This document shows, in pieces, positions 34,563 to 47,127 of a stretch of DNA of 64,000 nt. Each line of letters opens with the position of its first letter. The first letter of the stretch is position 1. A program made the position numbers and the translations under genes. Where the stretch lies: the NCBI GenBank assembly GCA_015501585.1, contig JADNRY010000163.1, positions 1 to 64,000 of the forward strand. Direction: 5' to 3'. This DNA comes from Rhodocollybia butyracea. Its lineage: Eukaryota; Basidiomycota; Agaricomycetes; Agaricales; Omphalotaceae. The notes below the pieces were generated by a model that worked only from the letters and a program-made list of their open reading frames with translations, did no database searches and had not been told where the DNA came from.

Positions 34563-36854
34563 CTACCCTGCATCGCCGAAGCAATTAGTTTCCCGACTCC
34601 TTGGATTCCCCGGAGCCGGCGATATAACGACGTTCGTCTCATGTTCCTCCATTAGCTTTTTCATGGAAGCCAAAAACGAAGTGAGGTGAGGCTCTTGCTC
34701 CTCGGTATCCAAGTAGTCTTCTTCCTCGACAAAGAATGCATTGGTTCCACCCTTATCCCAGCCTTTAGATTTTGCAATCCTTGCAATCTTTTCTGGGCGA
34801 GATTCACTAGGGTCGTTCCTCGGCAACGGCGTACCATCGCGCAAAGTATACTTCTTCGACCCGGGAGTAGTGTCAGGAACTAACCATCCTTTATCCTTGT
34901 AGGAATTAAAGAATTGGCACTCCGACATGCGATGTTCTAGTGACCCGCACATAAAACAACCCTGCCCCCAATCCGGAATGGTCTTCGAGGTATTCGGCGG
35001 CGCAGTAACTTGCGTTGACGTGTATCCTGAGCGTTTGGATTCTATATTATCCTTCATTAAGCTCATCATCGAGGAGATAGCCTTTTGGTGACCATCCAAG
35101 ACTAAATTAGTCTCTTTCCTGTTCAGAGCGATAGTATCTTTAATCGAGGCGATTCCCGCGAGAACTTCCGACACTTCTTCCTGCTTAGGTTCCACTTTCA
35201 CGGGATCCGCGGGAGTGGTCTCTGGAAGATGAGGAGAGAATCTGAACGATAATGCACCTCGACTATAAGTTTCGGCAGAGTCAGGAACACCTTGAGATCC
35301 AGTTGGACGAGCTCCGTTACCATAATAGGTATCGAGGGTTCTGAAATCGGGACTCTCGGCTGCTTCCATGACTTCTGAAAGTAGATAAGGATCTTCACGG
35401 CGACGAGACAACAACTGAACATGCGTAACATTCTGTGACAAACGCGCGGAAATCGCTAAATACAACCTTTCGCTCATGGGCACAAGATATGCCTTGACAG
35501 CTTCAGCGTTGGAAAGGATTGCCGGCGGTTTCATCAGCTTATCCACGAGATTCTTAAACTCTCGGTTATACATCATGATCTTTTGATGTTTACCAATGTC
35601 CAGAGGTGTGAACTTCCCGGTTAAGATCTCGAGCTCTTGGCGTGAACCAAGCTCACTATCTACCGATTCAGAGAAGATTGCTCGTAAATCTCTGAAGAAC
35701 TGTTGCAAATTAGGAGTTTCGACGGAGGGTAGATACTTGTATGCTTCCCGAGTGGAATAAGTCATCCAGTCCAACGCCAACGCCACTTTCGCTGCTTCCT
35801 TGGTAATGTTTGCCGCGGCAATGAATCGAGTAGTATCCTCAATCCAACCATTCAACATAGACGGATCATCTTTATTAAATAGTGTCGCCGTTTTACTACG
35901 CTTAGGAAGGTACTTCGAGTTATATTCATCGAGCTCATCTTGTGTTAACTTAATTTTGTCTCCAAACAATTGCGCAACCGTAGCATTCGTTCCCGTGGGA
36001 GCTGCACCACCAGATCCGCCAGAACCACTCGAACCTCCAGCGTTTCCACTAGAGCCTCCAGCGTTCCCGCTCGAACCCGGGTTGTTATTGCTTGTAGTAG
36101 TACTCATTGTAAGATTGTTTAAAATAGAAGACGAGAGTTGGTTAACTGCTGTAGCTAACTGAGAGATTTCCTCGGGAATACGAGGAAGAGATGAAGATGA
36201 AGATGAAGGTTGACTAGTCAAATTGTCTTGCACACGGGCTGGAGCACCCCTTGTACGTGAACTGGCTTGAGTAGTATCAGTGGGATCTGCTTTCGCTTTC
36301 CCTTTTAAAGACTTCTTGGCAACGTGAGTTGTTTCAGAAGTCGCACGGACTATGCTTGGTTTAGATCCGCGTGAAGACGGAGTGTTAGATCCTGCTCGAG
36401 TGACAGAAAAAGGAGGTCGACGTTCGGGTTCGACACTACTATTATATCGTTCTCGAGGTTTAGGTACTCTTTTACTGCGTCTTAATTCAGATGTTCCCGG
36501 ATCAGGAAGTTCGCCTACTCCGGAAAGAGTTGACTCTGAATCAGGTGTATTATCCGAGGGATCACTAATCTTGTGGACTAGCGAACGAAGGACAAAGAAG
36601 ATGAACTCTACTAACCCAAGGACTAGGTTTGTAGTAAAATCCGATAAAATTAGATTCCACCCCTCGCGGTGGGCTCCAGATATTTGGGTATTTACGTGTA
36701 GGTATGCGAAAGGTGCTATAAAACAACCTAACAAAAACACTACCGCACCTAACCAGACTATCGATATGTAAGGGAGCGAGGGCGGGTTGTCAGAGATTCC
36801 CCGAGGGAAAGCTTTGTAATATCGGATGTACGCGCGCGACTGCTCCAGGTTCAA
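34563..36854 (-). CDS. Gypsy Gag polyprotein, right copy (open frame)
   Basis: One open frame of 763 codons. The likely ATG is near 36107 (MSTTTSNNNPGSS), but the frame is open further upstream into the LTR, where it reads a hydrophobic stretch (SIVWLGAVVFLLGCFIAPF). Downstream come a Ser/Gly-rich tract, a helical capsid-like region (GWIEDTTRFIAAANITKEA to LSNAEAVKAYLVPM) and a CX2CX4HX4C zinc knuckle (CFMCGSLEHRMSEC). The frame ends at 34563 and the downstream piece is in another frame. It would bind and package retroelement RNA. This copy lacks most of the frame breaks of the left copy. Confidence 0.8.
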   Translation of the reverse strand: MNLEQSRAYIRYYKAFPRGISDNPPSLPYISIVWLGAVVFLLGCFIAPFAYLHVNTQISGAHREGWNLILSDFTTNLVLGLVEFIFFVLRSLVHKISDPSDNTPDSESTLSGVGELPDPGTSELRRSKRVPKPRERYNSSVEPERRPPFSVTRAGSNTPSSRGSKPSIVRATSETTHVAKKSLKGKAKADPTDTTQASSRTRGAPARVQDNLTSQPSSSSSSLPRIPEEISQLATAVNQLSSSILNNLTMSTTTSNNNPGSSGNAGGSSGNAGGSSGSGGSGGAAPTGTNATVAQLFGDKIKLTQDELDEYNSKYLPKRSKTATLFNKDDPSMLNGWIEDTTRFIAAANITKEAAKVALALDWMTYSTREAYKYLPSVETPNLQQFFRDLRAIFSESVDSELGSRQELEILTGKFTPLDIGKHQKIMMYNREFKNLVDKLMKPPAILSNAEAVKAYLVPMSERLYLAISARLSQNVTHVQLLSRRREDPYLLSEVMEAAESPDFRTLDTYYGNGARPTGSQGVPDSAETYSRGALSFRFSPHLPETTPADPVKVEPKQEEVSEVLAGIASIKDTIALNRKETNLVLDGHQKAISSMMSLMKDNIESKRSGYTSTQVTAPPNTSKTIPDWGQGCFMCGSLEHRMSECQFFNSYKDKGWLVPDTTPGSKKYTLRDGTPLPRNDPSESRPEKIARIAKSKGWDKGGTNAFFVEEEDYLDTEEQEPHLTSFLASMKKLMEEHETNVVISPAPGNPRSRETNCFGDAG
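36661..36678 (-). other. Primer-binding site of the right Gypsy copy
   Basis: On the minus strand TGGAGCCCACCGCGAGGG directly follows the LTR end at 36679. Confidence 0.65.
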
Positions 36855-38530
36855 GACTGTAGCGCTAACGTGGGTAACTAAGCTTAGACAACTCTTAGAA
36901 CTAAGTCGAGAGAAGCCTAGTTGAGGTGTACGAGTGTACGAGGGAACCGGGTATGTATGTCCAAATCAATTAACCAAAACCAAAACCAATACAACGAAAC
37001 TAAGATTCTCCTAGGCAAACTCTGGCTCTAGCTAGAATAGTAATCTCGAGGTTTGTCAACAACCCTAGGCAAACTCTGGCACTAGCTGCTGTGACGCCGT
37101 AAAGTCCTCGACCAAACTCTGGGCCAAGCTACGATATTGTGAGTGAACTTAATCACTAGGAACTCGTACCACAATCTTAGTGGCTCGTCTAACTTCGTGA
37201 AGAAGTCAACTAAGGAACCCTCACTCTGGAGCCGAATAATCCCTTACTAGAAAGCCGTCCCCTCTAAGGAAGCAACTAGATTTGAGTTGATCTGGAGTTC
37301 GAGAGAACTCTACACACTTAAATTCGATCAAGATATAAATGGGCTTTGCGAAGCGCGTGAAGTTTATTACTTTCTTAAGATAACCAAGTCAGGAGGCGTC
37401 ACGCTACTGATCCCGTGGGGACGTTCTACGGAGCACTGGTCTTAGCAGTCAAGTCGAGGGCAAGAAACTTGTCTTATTGAATAAATATATCTGGCTTATA
37501 TACTGAGTAGAGAGAGTTTAATACGAAAAATAGATGAAACAGACACGGAGAGAGACGGAAAGAGAGTGGAACAGAGGAATCTGGCTCGGAAAGGAAACTC
37601 CAGCCTATATATGGTACACACGATAAAGAAATAGTCCATTCTTGGGTATATATCAGAGGTAAAATATGATTTCGTGAGGATTAACATAGTTTTAGAGTGT
37701 TTTGATCCGAGCGAGGTTTCTCCGATTACTCCACAATTCTCCGGGGTCAGGAGTACCTTTACGCTTCATGATCACTCGCCGCCCGGTTTCCCTTGGGTGA
37801 GTTTCATTCTATTCCTCGGATAGTTCTGTCCATCCTGAGTGTGATTAACATTCTCTCGAGAAGACCTGTTATCTAGCTTTCCAACGACACCACTTATGAT
37901 AATCTCGAGCAACTGCGCTGAGTATGTACAAGTGATTCCCGATAGTCGGCTTTAACGGATAAGACCTTCCGTGTATGATTTCTAAGATCAAATGTTTCGA
38001 TTTGCCAAGGCTATCCCGGCGCGTAGCTTTCCGTAGGTCCGCTAAGCATGTTTCTACCGTCCTCACGGTCGCGACCGGTGCCGCGAATAGACCTCTACGG
38101 TTTCCCTCGGGATTGTTCTGGTCCATTGTTACGGACTGTAAAGTCCACATCTTAACATAGCTCGTTGGGGGTCTTAGTGCGAGGGATGCCTTCCCTCATA
38201 ATTCCTTCCCTCGAGTAACGCGTTGGCTTAGTACTTATCCCGCTTCGAGATGTCCTGTAGTTTAGAGAGTATACACTCTTGGGTATAACTAGATTGACCG
38301 TCTAGCGTCACATCTCCGGGCAGCCCAGGTATCCTCGCTAGCTTGGCTCTAGGCTACGCTTGTGGGCGTACCTTCACGGCTCGCTGAGTATTATTGTTAA
38401 GTTCTTTGCCTCGGCAACAGCTATCACGCTCGGGCTCCGTATAACTCTCTTATTGCATTGTATAACACGTACAAAGTGTCAAAATGTACGGTTACACGCC
38501 TTAGGCCAATTTTAGGCCTAATATCGGGGA
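36679..38530 (-). repeat. Gypsy 5' LTR, right copy
   Basis: Mirror image of 29408-31263 with few differences. TATA box on the minus strand at 37495-37502. Confidence 0.75.
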
Positions 38531-40057
38531 TGAACAGGTTGGCATCGATTGCGACAATGTATACCGTGTATCTGTAATATCTCTAAACTGGGTTCTGGGG
38601 TCCACAGGGACCATTATCATGGGCGCGTCGAGGAAGTCTAAACAATAATAATCTCAAACTAGGACGTCCCAAAGGATGATACTCACAAAAGTTGACGTGG
38701 TTTCTGCATTCCGCGATTATGGGAGAAAGCTGTGCTTTGATGAGTACATCAGTCATAAGCAGAGTTTGACCTTGGAATACTTTGCGGTATGCATAGAAAG
38801 CGCACTGAGCATAGCTATACATTATAGCACATATATTAGCCTACTTCGAAACAACAGGGCTGCCATACCCATGCAGAACGAGTACATTGGTACACTTGTG
38901 AAAATGTTCTGGAGAGTCTACTAGTAGCATGGTGAGACTGGTGGATGACCTCAGGATGTTGGCCTTTATGCTCTTATAACATATAGTACTCGGGCTAGTG
39001 TTACTTGCCCAGGTTCAATTAACATATCTGATGTGGCGAGCCCAAAACGTAGATACTTATTAAAAATTATTAAGTGATGCTGTCAGTGCCATCAATTATG
39101 CTGAGGCACTGGCTGTAGTCACTTGTTAAAATATATATAATAACTGATAATTGTATTATCTCACAGCGGCGCAACCTGTTGCCTAAAAATAATTGATGAC
39201 ACTGATAGTGCCAGTGATAATTAATTATTCTTGTCTTATGGGGTGATGTGGCCACTTTGAATGAGTGGAATGACTGGCTGAAAATTAGCCTCTGACACCG
39301 GCCTATTAATCTTGGAGAGGATTTAATAGAATAATATGGCGAAAATATAAGTCCAGATTGGGGTACATGCTGGTCTTAGCAAATACTTTGTTAAATGTTT
39401 TGTCAGTGTGACACTTCAAAGGGGCTTATTGCACATGTTTATCCAAGTACTCCCTTCTGATATGGATATGAATGCCATGTACAATTTATCACAATTTATC
39501 AGACAACCAAGAAGAGTTCCCAAAGAGTTCCATCTCTCTTCTGATTGAAATTTGCACTGATTTAAGCTGCATGAATCATGAAGAATTGGACCAGTGAACC
39601 AGTGCAATTAGTGTAAGTCCATGATTCATCCAGATTTAGCTTCTTATGGACCAGTCCAATGATTCATTGAATTATTGTTAAATAAACTGAATTGAATTGG
39701 ACCTTCAAACTCTAAGATTTAATTTGAACTTGGGCACCTGAACCAGGGCAGGAGGTTCCCAAACTAGGCCGCAGCAGTGCTCATCAGCAAATTGTGAGGC
39801 GCATGGGCGGTAGGCATAGTAGCCGCCATGCCGATTTCCCAGTGTCTATGGCAGTGTATGGATATTGCTAGAAGTATACCTCAAAGAGGTAAGGAAACTC
39901 ATATGCGAAACAAATGTATAGTAATAACTACTAACTTACTAAACTCAAGGGTTCAAATTTTCTGAAATATGGTTTTATTAGCATAGTCTGCAAACCGATT
40001 TACATGGAAGGCTATAAATCTAAGCTATTAGAATGAGCTAGTTTAATGCGAGCAAGG
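38531..40057. other. Non-coding stretch, mirror of 27887-29407
   Basis: Same content as the left arm, including the small hairpin repeat (about 39065-39215). No gene is seen. Confidence 0.4.
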
Positions 40058-40744
40058 AAGCGGGAAGGATGATTCTGTTTGGCAACCCCGTTGCCTGACG
40101 ACAGCCCCCGACTTGTCTCAACCCCACTCAAGAAACCCTTTCAGTTGGGGTTACCAACGGCGATCCTTCCGACGGGTGTGGCATGTTTACTGATGCCCTT
40201 GTTGTAAATATTTAGTAGTATTTAGCATTAAATTGACGTAGATTTGTGCAGGCTTACATTCCATGAAGCTGTGACGTTGGTGGGCGGGGCAATAAGTAGG
40301 CAGCGGGAGTCGGGACAGTGTGTGCAGGGAAGTGGGATCATAAGCGCATAATGAACGGAATGATGACTGGCAATGGGCGGCAGGAAGCGTGGCATCAGCG
40401 ATGATGGAAAGTCATGACCAGCCATGTACATTGAGTTGTATTACCCACCTTTACAACTCTCCACAGCGTCGAAAATCCTCAGTTTAAGTTGTATTATAAT
40501 TTGCTAGTACTTTAAGGCCTTTATGCTGTTTATGCGGGCTCTAGCCCCGATCAGTTGGTCTTATACAGATCAGTACATGGCAGTACATGGGGTTATGAGG
40601 TAAATTATACCAGTGTGTGACATGTCTGGCGCATTCCTTCAGAGGTCTGGAAAGGTTGTTAGATAAGGTATCACTGTGAAAGGGGTTTGCCAAGGGGCTG
40701 TCATCAGGCAATTGGGTTGCCAAAAAGAATTATCCAAGCGGGAA
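40058..40744. mobile_element. Mutator-type MITE with 9-bp target duplication, right copy
   Basis: Mirror copy of 27202-27886. The body is 40067-40735, flanked by AAGCGGGAA at 40058-40066 and 40736-40744. Its presence in both arms, with the target duplication, shows it inserted before the inverted duplication arose. Confidence 0.8.
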
Positions 40745-41985
40745 CCATAAACAGGAATAAGATGTATACCACGTAGAACTGTCAAGGAGGATAACCGCCA
40801 AAAGTGCGGCTGACGATGCCTAGCATCAAACTGGCTGTCATACCAGTTTGGGCATCTTGACTTAGCCCATACATATCAAAGCAGTGGAAGAGTGCACAGG
40901 AGTTACTCGGAGTCCATGTATTGGAAAGAAAACAACAGAAGTATGTGTGCGGCGGTCGTTGCTCGAAAACCTGGTTGGCACCATTATAGTGATTTAAACG
41001 GCGCCATGGTTTTTTGACTGCAGTAATGTGTCTTTTTGGGGATCAGCGTCTCAGGCTATCTAGGCTGAATAGCATCTGTACTCTACCTTTATTTCAAGTA
41101 GTTGAATATTTCTTAATTTGTTTTGGACGCAGGAGAATATGACAATGGCCCATTCTATGTCACCAAAGTTCAATATCCGGCAACACTCGATTGAATACAT
41201 GATAACACATATCTCGATTGTTTGCGATTTTCGAGAGTTCAAGTGTCCAAAGCTTTTAAAATGATCAAAAGCAAAATTTAATATTTTTGTGCTTTCTCTG
41301 CTCATTTTTGAACCATTGTCCAAGTTCGCATCATAGGCATCTGTTGGAAGACATATGACCCTATCGATCCCCGACCCGACTCAGTCAGGGTCTATATTTT
41401 CAATGACTGACCAGGAACGGCCAACCCAGCCCCACTGCACAACCAGGATCACATCTGTTATAGTGTTGGCTGAGAAAATATCCAGCAAGCATCCATACCC
41501 ATCAAATGATCATCAAGAACAGATGTTTGAAATTAAAAGATGTAGCCTGGCAAAAAAGTAAGATATCATGATGTTTCTTATCAGGCACAGTTCATTTTGT
41601 GATTCAGGACAATGCAATTCATTAGTTTTTGCAGTTTTTCCAGCTAATTGAATTGGGCCTTCGAGCCCCAAAGCCAGAGAGCACCCAAAGTTCAATCCAG
41701 TGCAGATCGGGGAAATTCACCAGCATCTTAGATGCAATCTCAACTGGTGGTGCAACCAAATGGCAGGCCCGCTAGTCGCTCCTCGGACCTCAGTTGCATC
41801 TGATGATGATGTGACAATAATGTGACAATGATTCCTGTTCACTATCTGAAAATTTAGATTCTGACTCTCAAGCTCGACTGTTAGGAGTCATGTAAGATTC
41901 TGACTGCATAGGATCGGATGGGAAGTATAAAAGCAAGTGTGTTTGTCTGAGTCTTTGCTCGAAAGGCATCCCCTATCTACAAGAG
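40745..41985. other. Upstream region of the right reductase gene
   Basis: Mirror of 25966-27201. No further gene is seen. A substitution lies in the leader just before the start codon (ctatctacaag here, ctatctaaaag in the left copy). Confidence 0.4.
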
Positions 41986-44900
41986 ATGTCCTCGGCTGTA
42001 ATCTTTCCTGCTCTTGGAAACTCTCAGCTTACCCTTCCTAGCCTCCTAGACTTCAATCTCGAGCACAACCCAAACTTTCCTCTTTACATCTATGCCGAAC
42101 CCAACTCTTCTACGGCAAAGGAGGTCAACATGCTCGAGTATGTTCGCGCAGCCCATCGTGTTGGAGGGCTTGTTCGCGGCGACTCTCAGCCTGGCGATGT
42201 TATTGCAATCATTGCGAATGTAGACGCAATAGTGTATTCCGCTCTGATTACTGGTATTATGAAGGCTGGTTTGGTGGTAAATTGACTTTGAATGCGTACA
42301 TCTCATTGTATTGACTTTTCTCTACCCCAGCCCTTCCCAATATCACCCCGAAATGCACCAATGGCTCTACTTCATCTAATTCGCAAAACGTCCGCCCATA
42401 GAGTGCTAATGACACAAACCACTCTGCGGGGTGTCGTAGATGGGCTCAAAGCCGAAATCCAGATGACCGACCCGATATATGTACTTAGTATCGAAGAGGT
42501 TCCTAGCTTGCAGCAAGTTTATCCTTGCCTTGGACAGGAAACAGCACAGGACCCTTTTGAGCCCATTAAAGCAATTGTTTCGCCCAAGGATTCGGATAAA
42601 GCATTATATCTACATTCGTCGGGGTCAACCGGACTTCCAAAACCTATCCCACTCACGCATAAAATTGTTATGGGTACTGCTTCTTTATGTGAATCTTTTC
42701 AAACTTTCATTAGCCCCAGTTGACTGAGGTAACTATTCCAGTGTACATCAATAAACTACGCGAAAACTTTTCAAACCCCATAATGGGTGCCTTAGGGTGA
42801 GTGCAACTTATTCATCCGGCCTGCACAGAGCTTCTAAATTGTCATAGAATGCCGAGCTTCCACATAATGGGGTTTTGTGTCCAAGTCCTGCTGCCTTTGT
42901 ACGGGCTCATCACAACCACGGTATTTGCACCTACTGTGATAGAACCTGGGGCCGTACCAGTCCTTGGAACCCCCGAAAATGTCCTGGAAGCAGCTCAAAT
43001 AATTAAGCCTACACTGATGTTAAGTGTACCGTCCTTTATCCACACTTGGGCCCAATCAGATAAGGCTGTGGAATTCTTGCGAACTCTTCGTTGTCTACAA
43101 TACGGCGGAGGACCGCTCGCGCCCCAAATCGCTGAATCTCTCATTTCTCGTGGAGTTCACATTGTTACTGGATATGGTGGTACAGAATTTGGCGTAGTCT
43201 CGGAATTAAGCCTGGATACTGACGAAACATGGCAATACTTCAAGTTTAAAGACCAAATTAGCGTTCGGTTAATGCCGCAAGGCGACGGTACATATGAAGC
43301 TCAGTTTTTGGTGAGTATCGCTTATCCAAATTCATGAATACTAGTTACTTATCTTTCATTCGACAGACATCAGAGACCCATCATGTTGCTGTTGAGAACC
43401 TTACAGATGTCGCTGGGTATGCCACTTCTGATTTATTCAAACCTCATCCTACTATCCCGAACCTATGGAAGATGTGAGTGTATCAGGTGTGATACCTGCT
43501 TCGGGTCATCTCATTCGTTCTACTCAGCGTTGGTCGAATGGACGATGTGTTGATACATTCTTCTGGTGAAAAAACCGTCCCAGGTCCAATAGAGGGCATA
43601 ATTTCAGCTAGTCCAATGTAAGTTTCAACATCATTGCATTGATGACCTTCTCTCACCGGGACTCATCAGCCTCAGTGGCTCTATCATGTTCGGAAGACAG
43701 CGAGACCAGCCAGGAATATTACTTGAGCCTTTACCAGAATATCAGATTGACGTGAGCAGCGACGCTGAAGTATCCAAGTTCAGGAATCTGATCTGGTAAA
43801 GCCTTCTTGCTCTATGATATCTACTTTTTAAATTTTAACTAACACAGATCTTCTAGGCCGGTTATTGAAGAAGCAAACAAAATTGCACCTGCGTTCAGCC
43901 GAATCTTCAAAGAGATGATTCTTGTCGTTAATCCTACAAAGCCTCTTCCCCGAGTTGGTAAGGGTACAGTAGCTCGAGAGGCTGCGATGGCACTATATGA
44001 CTCTGAAATAAATGAACTGTAAGTCCTACTACCGGTTGTTCCTATAGTCCTAATTTTCCCTAGATATGAAACTGTTGAATCAAACATGACCGGTAACTCG
44101 GTGGAGCCGCCTAAAAGCTGGAAGGCTGTAGATCTTCAACCATGGCTTGTTGATCAAATCTCGGATATTCTCTCCACTAAGGTTCCGGCTGCCACAGCAG
44201 ATTTATTCGAGCATGGGTTCGATAGGTATATGCTTTCAACTTTTCTTATTCACTCGCATGCTAATGGCCTTGTATAGTCTTTCTGCTACAATCGTTCGCC
44301 TTCATCTCGTCGGTGCCCTTCGCAAATCGGGTCACTCCTCCACCTCAACTTTGATCACCCAAAATATTGTTTACAGCCATCCTACCATTGCTCAGCTCAC
44401 CGAAGCTATATCGAATATTGTAATTAATCCCAATGAAAGTAAAAATCCTGTGAAAACCCCGGAAGAAACGATGGAGGAGATGATTGCTAAATACTCAACG
44501 GGCTTAGACGCTCCACTCCCTATACCTGGCATCGTCGGGACTAGACTCCAGCAGCAATACGTCCTCTTGACAGGCTCTACTGGAAACTTGGGAGCTCAAA
44601 TTCTCCAGTCCTTGCTCCGAAATAAATCGGTTGCTCGTGTCTATACCCTGAACCGGCCATCCAGCCAAACTTCAATGCTCGATAGACATCGTGCTCGGTT
44701 CCAAGACAAGGCTCTCGATGTTGATCTTCTATCTTCTCCGAAATTGGTGTTTTTAACTGGAGAAACATCTCATGATGATCTTGGTTTGGCTGCAGATATA
44801 TTGAACGAGGCGAGTTTAGGTGGATACCCTCTATAGCTAGATGATAGACTCATATTTCTCATTTTCAGTTGCGCCAGCACTTGACAATGGTCATTCACAA

Positions 44901-45948
44901 TGCCTGGAGGCTCGATTTCAACCTATCATTAGCGTCTTTCGAGCCCCATGTGAAAGGTTCTCGAGTATTAGTCGACCTCGCTCGCTCTAGTCAGCAATCT
45001 TCATCCATGCGATTCCTGTTCACCTCGTCAATTAGTTCAACACAGTCATGGAATGCTCAAACGCAAGGACCTTATCCCGAACATGTTGTGATGGATGCAA
45101 AGTATGCTGTGGGTGGAGGCTATGGAGAGAGTAAATATGTGACTGAACGGGTATGCGCATATGCACAAAACTCCACATAATTCCTTTCTGAACTGGCTCT
45201 CTAGATATTGGCCAAGAGTGGGCTACAAGGGACGTCGCTCCGGATCGGTCAGATTACTGGCGCCACTGCACCCAATGGAGCCTGGGCCACCACTGACTGG
45301 GTCCCGATCATTGTCAAATCGAGCCTTAGTCTTGGTATACTTCCCGATGCCTTTGGGGTATCTATCTTTTAGTCGAAGTTGAACATTCCGGGTACTTACA
45401 AATGTTTGCAGGTTGTTTCATGGATACCAATGGACGCAGTTTGCGACGCTCTACTGGACATTGGCTTTAGTGAGGAGCCAGCGCCGATAGCCGTCAATGT
45501 CGTTCATCCCAAACCAATATCATGGACTTCCGTGATGCAACACGTCAGGGCTGCTCTTCTTGAAGCGAAGAGACTTCCTCCAGATGCACTTCAATTAGTG
45601 CCCTACTCCGAGTGGGTTAGTGCTGTTGAGCAATATGCGAGGAACCCGACGGAGACTGAGATGCAGAAAGTTGTTCGTGTCTTTTTTCTCAAATTTATCC
45701 CAACATACTGTCCTGCTCACACATGCTTCCCCCAGCCTGCCATAAAGCTACTTGATTTCTATAAGCTCCAAGTGACTGCGGACAACGCTCTTAGAAAGTT
45801 TGAGCAAAAGACAATGGAGAGCGCAGGACTTACTCTGCTTAGTACTACAAATGTTCAGAGACTAAGCCAACGTACCAGAAATCTGGACCCTCTGGGTAGT
45901 GTTATCGTGCGGAAGTGGGTCAAATACTGGGTAGAAGGAGGATTTTAG
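41986..45948 (+). CDS. NRPS-like adenylate-forming reductase (A-T-R), right copy
   Basis: Mirror copy of the gene at 22004-25965 with the same exon structure. All motifs are kept: LHSSGSTGLPKP, GYGGTEFG, GRMDDVLIHSSGEK, the carrier EHGFDSLSA (Ser codon across the intron at about 44225-44277), LLTGSTGNLGA and YGESKYVTER. Splicing by eye gives an uninterrupted protein. Five amino-acid differences from the left copy were noticed, all in the C-terminal reductase half: Q/R-HL region His to Arg, DISF/DIGF, TSMM/TSVM, LLGT/LLST, NLEP/NLDP. The intron after ILNE begins GCGAGT (GC-AG type). Both copies appear able to make enzyme. The substrate is unknown. Confidence 0.9.
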
Positions 45949-47127
45949 CTGCAGAATAAGTACCACAATTTGTGTTCTTTGTCCTGTACAAGTAGTTTAA
46001 AGACGAATCAGTCGAAGCCGGAAACTTGGAGTGATCAATTTTTATACACGGGACCAGTAGCTTTTACAGTTGCCCCTGTACGGAACCAGTAAATGATATG
46101 GTTTAGCCCGTAACCCCCTGTAACCCCCATAAAGTATCACTCACGGCTGCGACAAGAACGATTGAAAACTCAGCAGACCACTCTATTCAAGAACAGCGCT
46201 CAACGGTAGCTTGTAACCTACCTCGCCGCTCGCGTGAATCATCACAAGGGTGTCGAGGAGCATCCTTCAAGCCGACTTGACCGACTGGCCTTATCATTAA
46301 GTCCTTTGGATACTGATACCAGTGACGCGCTCTACCAGGCTACAAAAGATAGTATTAGCTATTGTCCTGGATCTGTGAATTCCAGTTTTCAATTCAACTC
46401 TGGCAGTGGCAAGATGAGGTACGCAAGAAAAGCCTTATCCCTAGGGATACTTGAAAATGTTAACATCCATTCAGATGTCGTCCGAGATCACACAGGCTTG
46501 CACCCGGCTCTACATCGCCGTTTGTTTTTTTCCCTTGTTCAGTTCATCCAGCTCATGATCCCTCGTCAAACTTCGTGGTTTACCCGGTTAACGTGCGTTT
46601 GGAGATTGTTCATTTCCTGGAGCGGGATAATATGGAGAGCGCTGCCCATAGCCGACTTTCTTCCTGTGAGTCATCGAAGACCGACTGGATGGACTATTAG
46701 TAGAGTTATAAGTACAAAACTCACGAAGCTTATGGTTCCGAGTTCAGTGTCGTTCAGGTCAAAGCCTCAAGCAGGCGAGTCGTGAATACCTTACTTAGAA
46801 GCTTCAAAGCTTCAGGAGCGAGCCCGGAATCCAAGCTGGATATCTTTTCAGTACAATTGAATCTTGATTGAGGCATATGGATGGAATGCGGTCTGATAAA
46901 TCCAGCTTTGACCCGTCGCAGTTTGGATCAATACAGCGTGCACAGCCTCAGCCTTCTTTTATCTTCCAACCTCGCGTTAGGTCTTTTCCCGTATTAGCTT
47001 CGTGTCACGATGAAGAGAAACTTGTGCCATCATCATTTAGCAAGACTTATTTAATAATTTATAACGAAAATGGATCGAAAACTGGCACGGGCGTTGCTTA
47101 TAGCCTGGCCTTAGAAGAAGCTACAAC
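45949..47127. other. Intergenic stretch, mirror of 20823-22003
   Basis: Two open frames (46234-46785 and 46868-47152) lack ATG starts at their apparent ends and show no known domain. One-base differences from the left arm change their frames, which argues against selection on them. Confidence 0.3.

Noticed and set aside
36679..36854. Membrane-anchored N-terminus of Gypsy Gag (SIVWLGAVVFLLGCFIAPF)
   Set aside because: The frame there is LTR sequence before the primer site and lacks an ATG; an ATG near 36107 is the more likely start.
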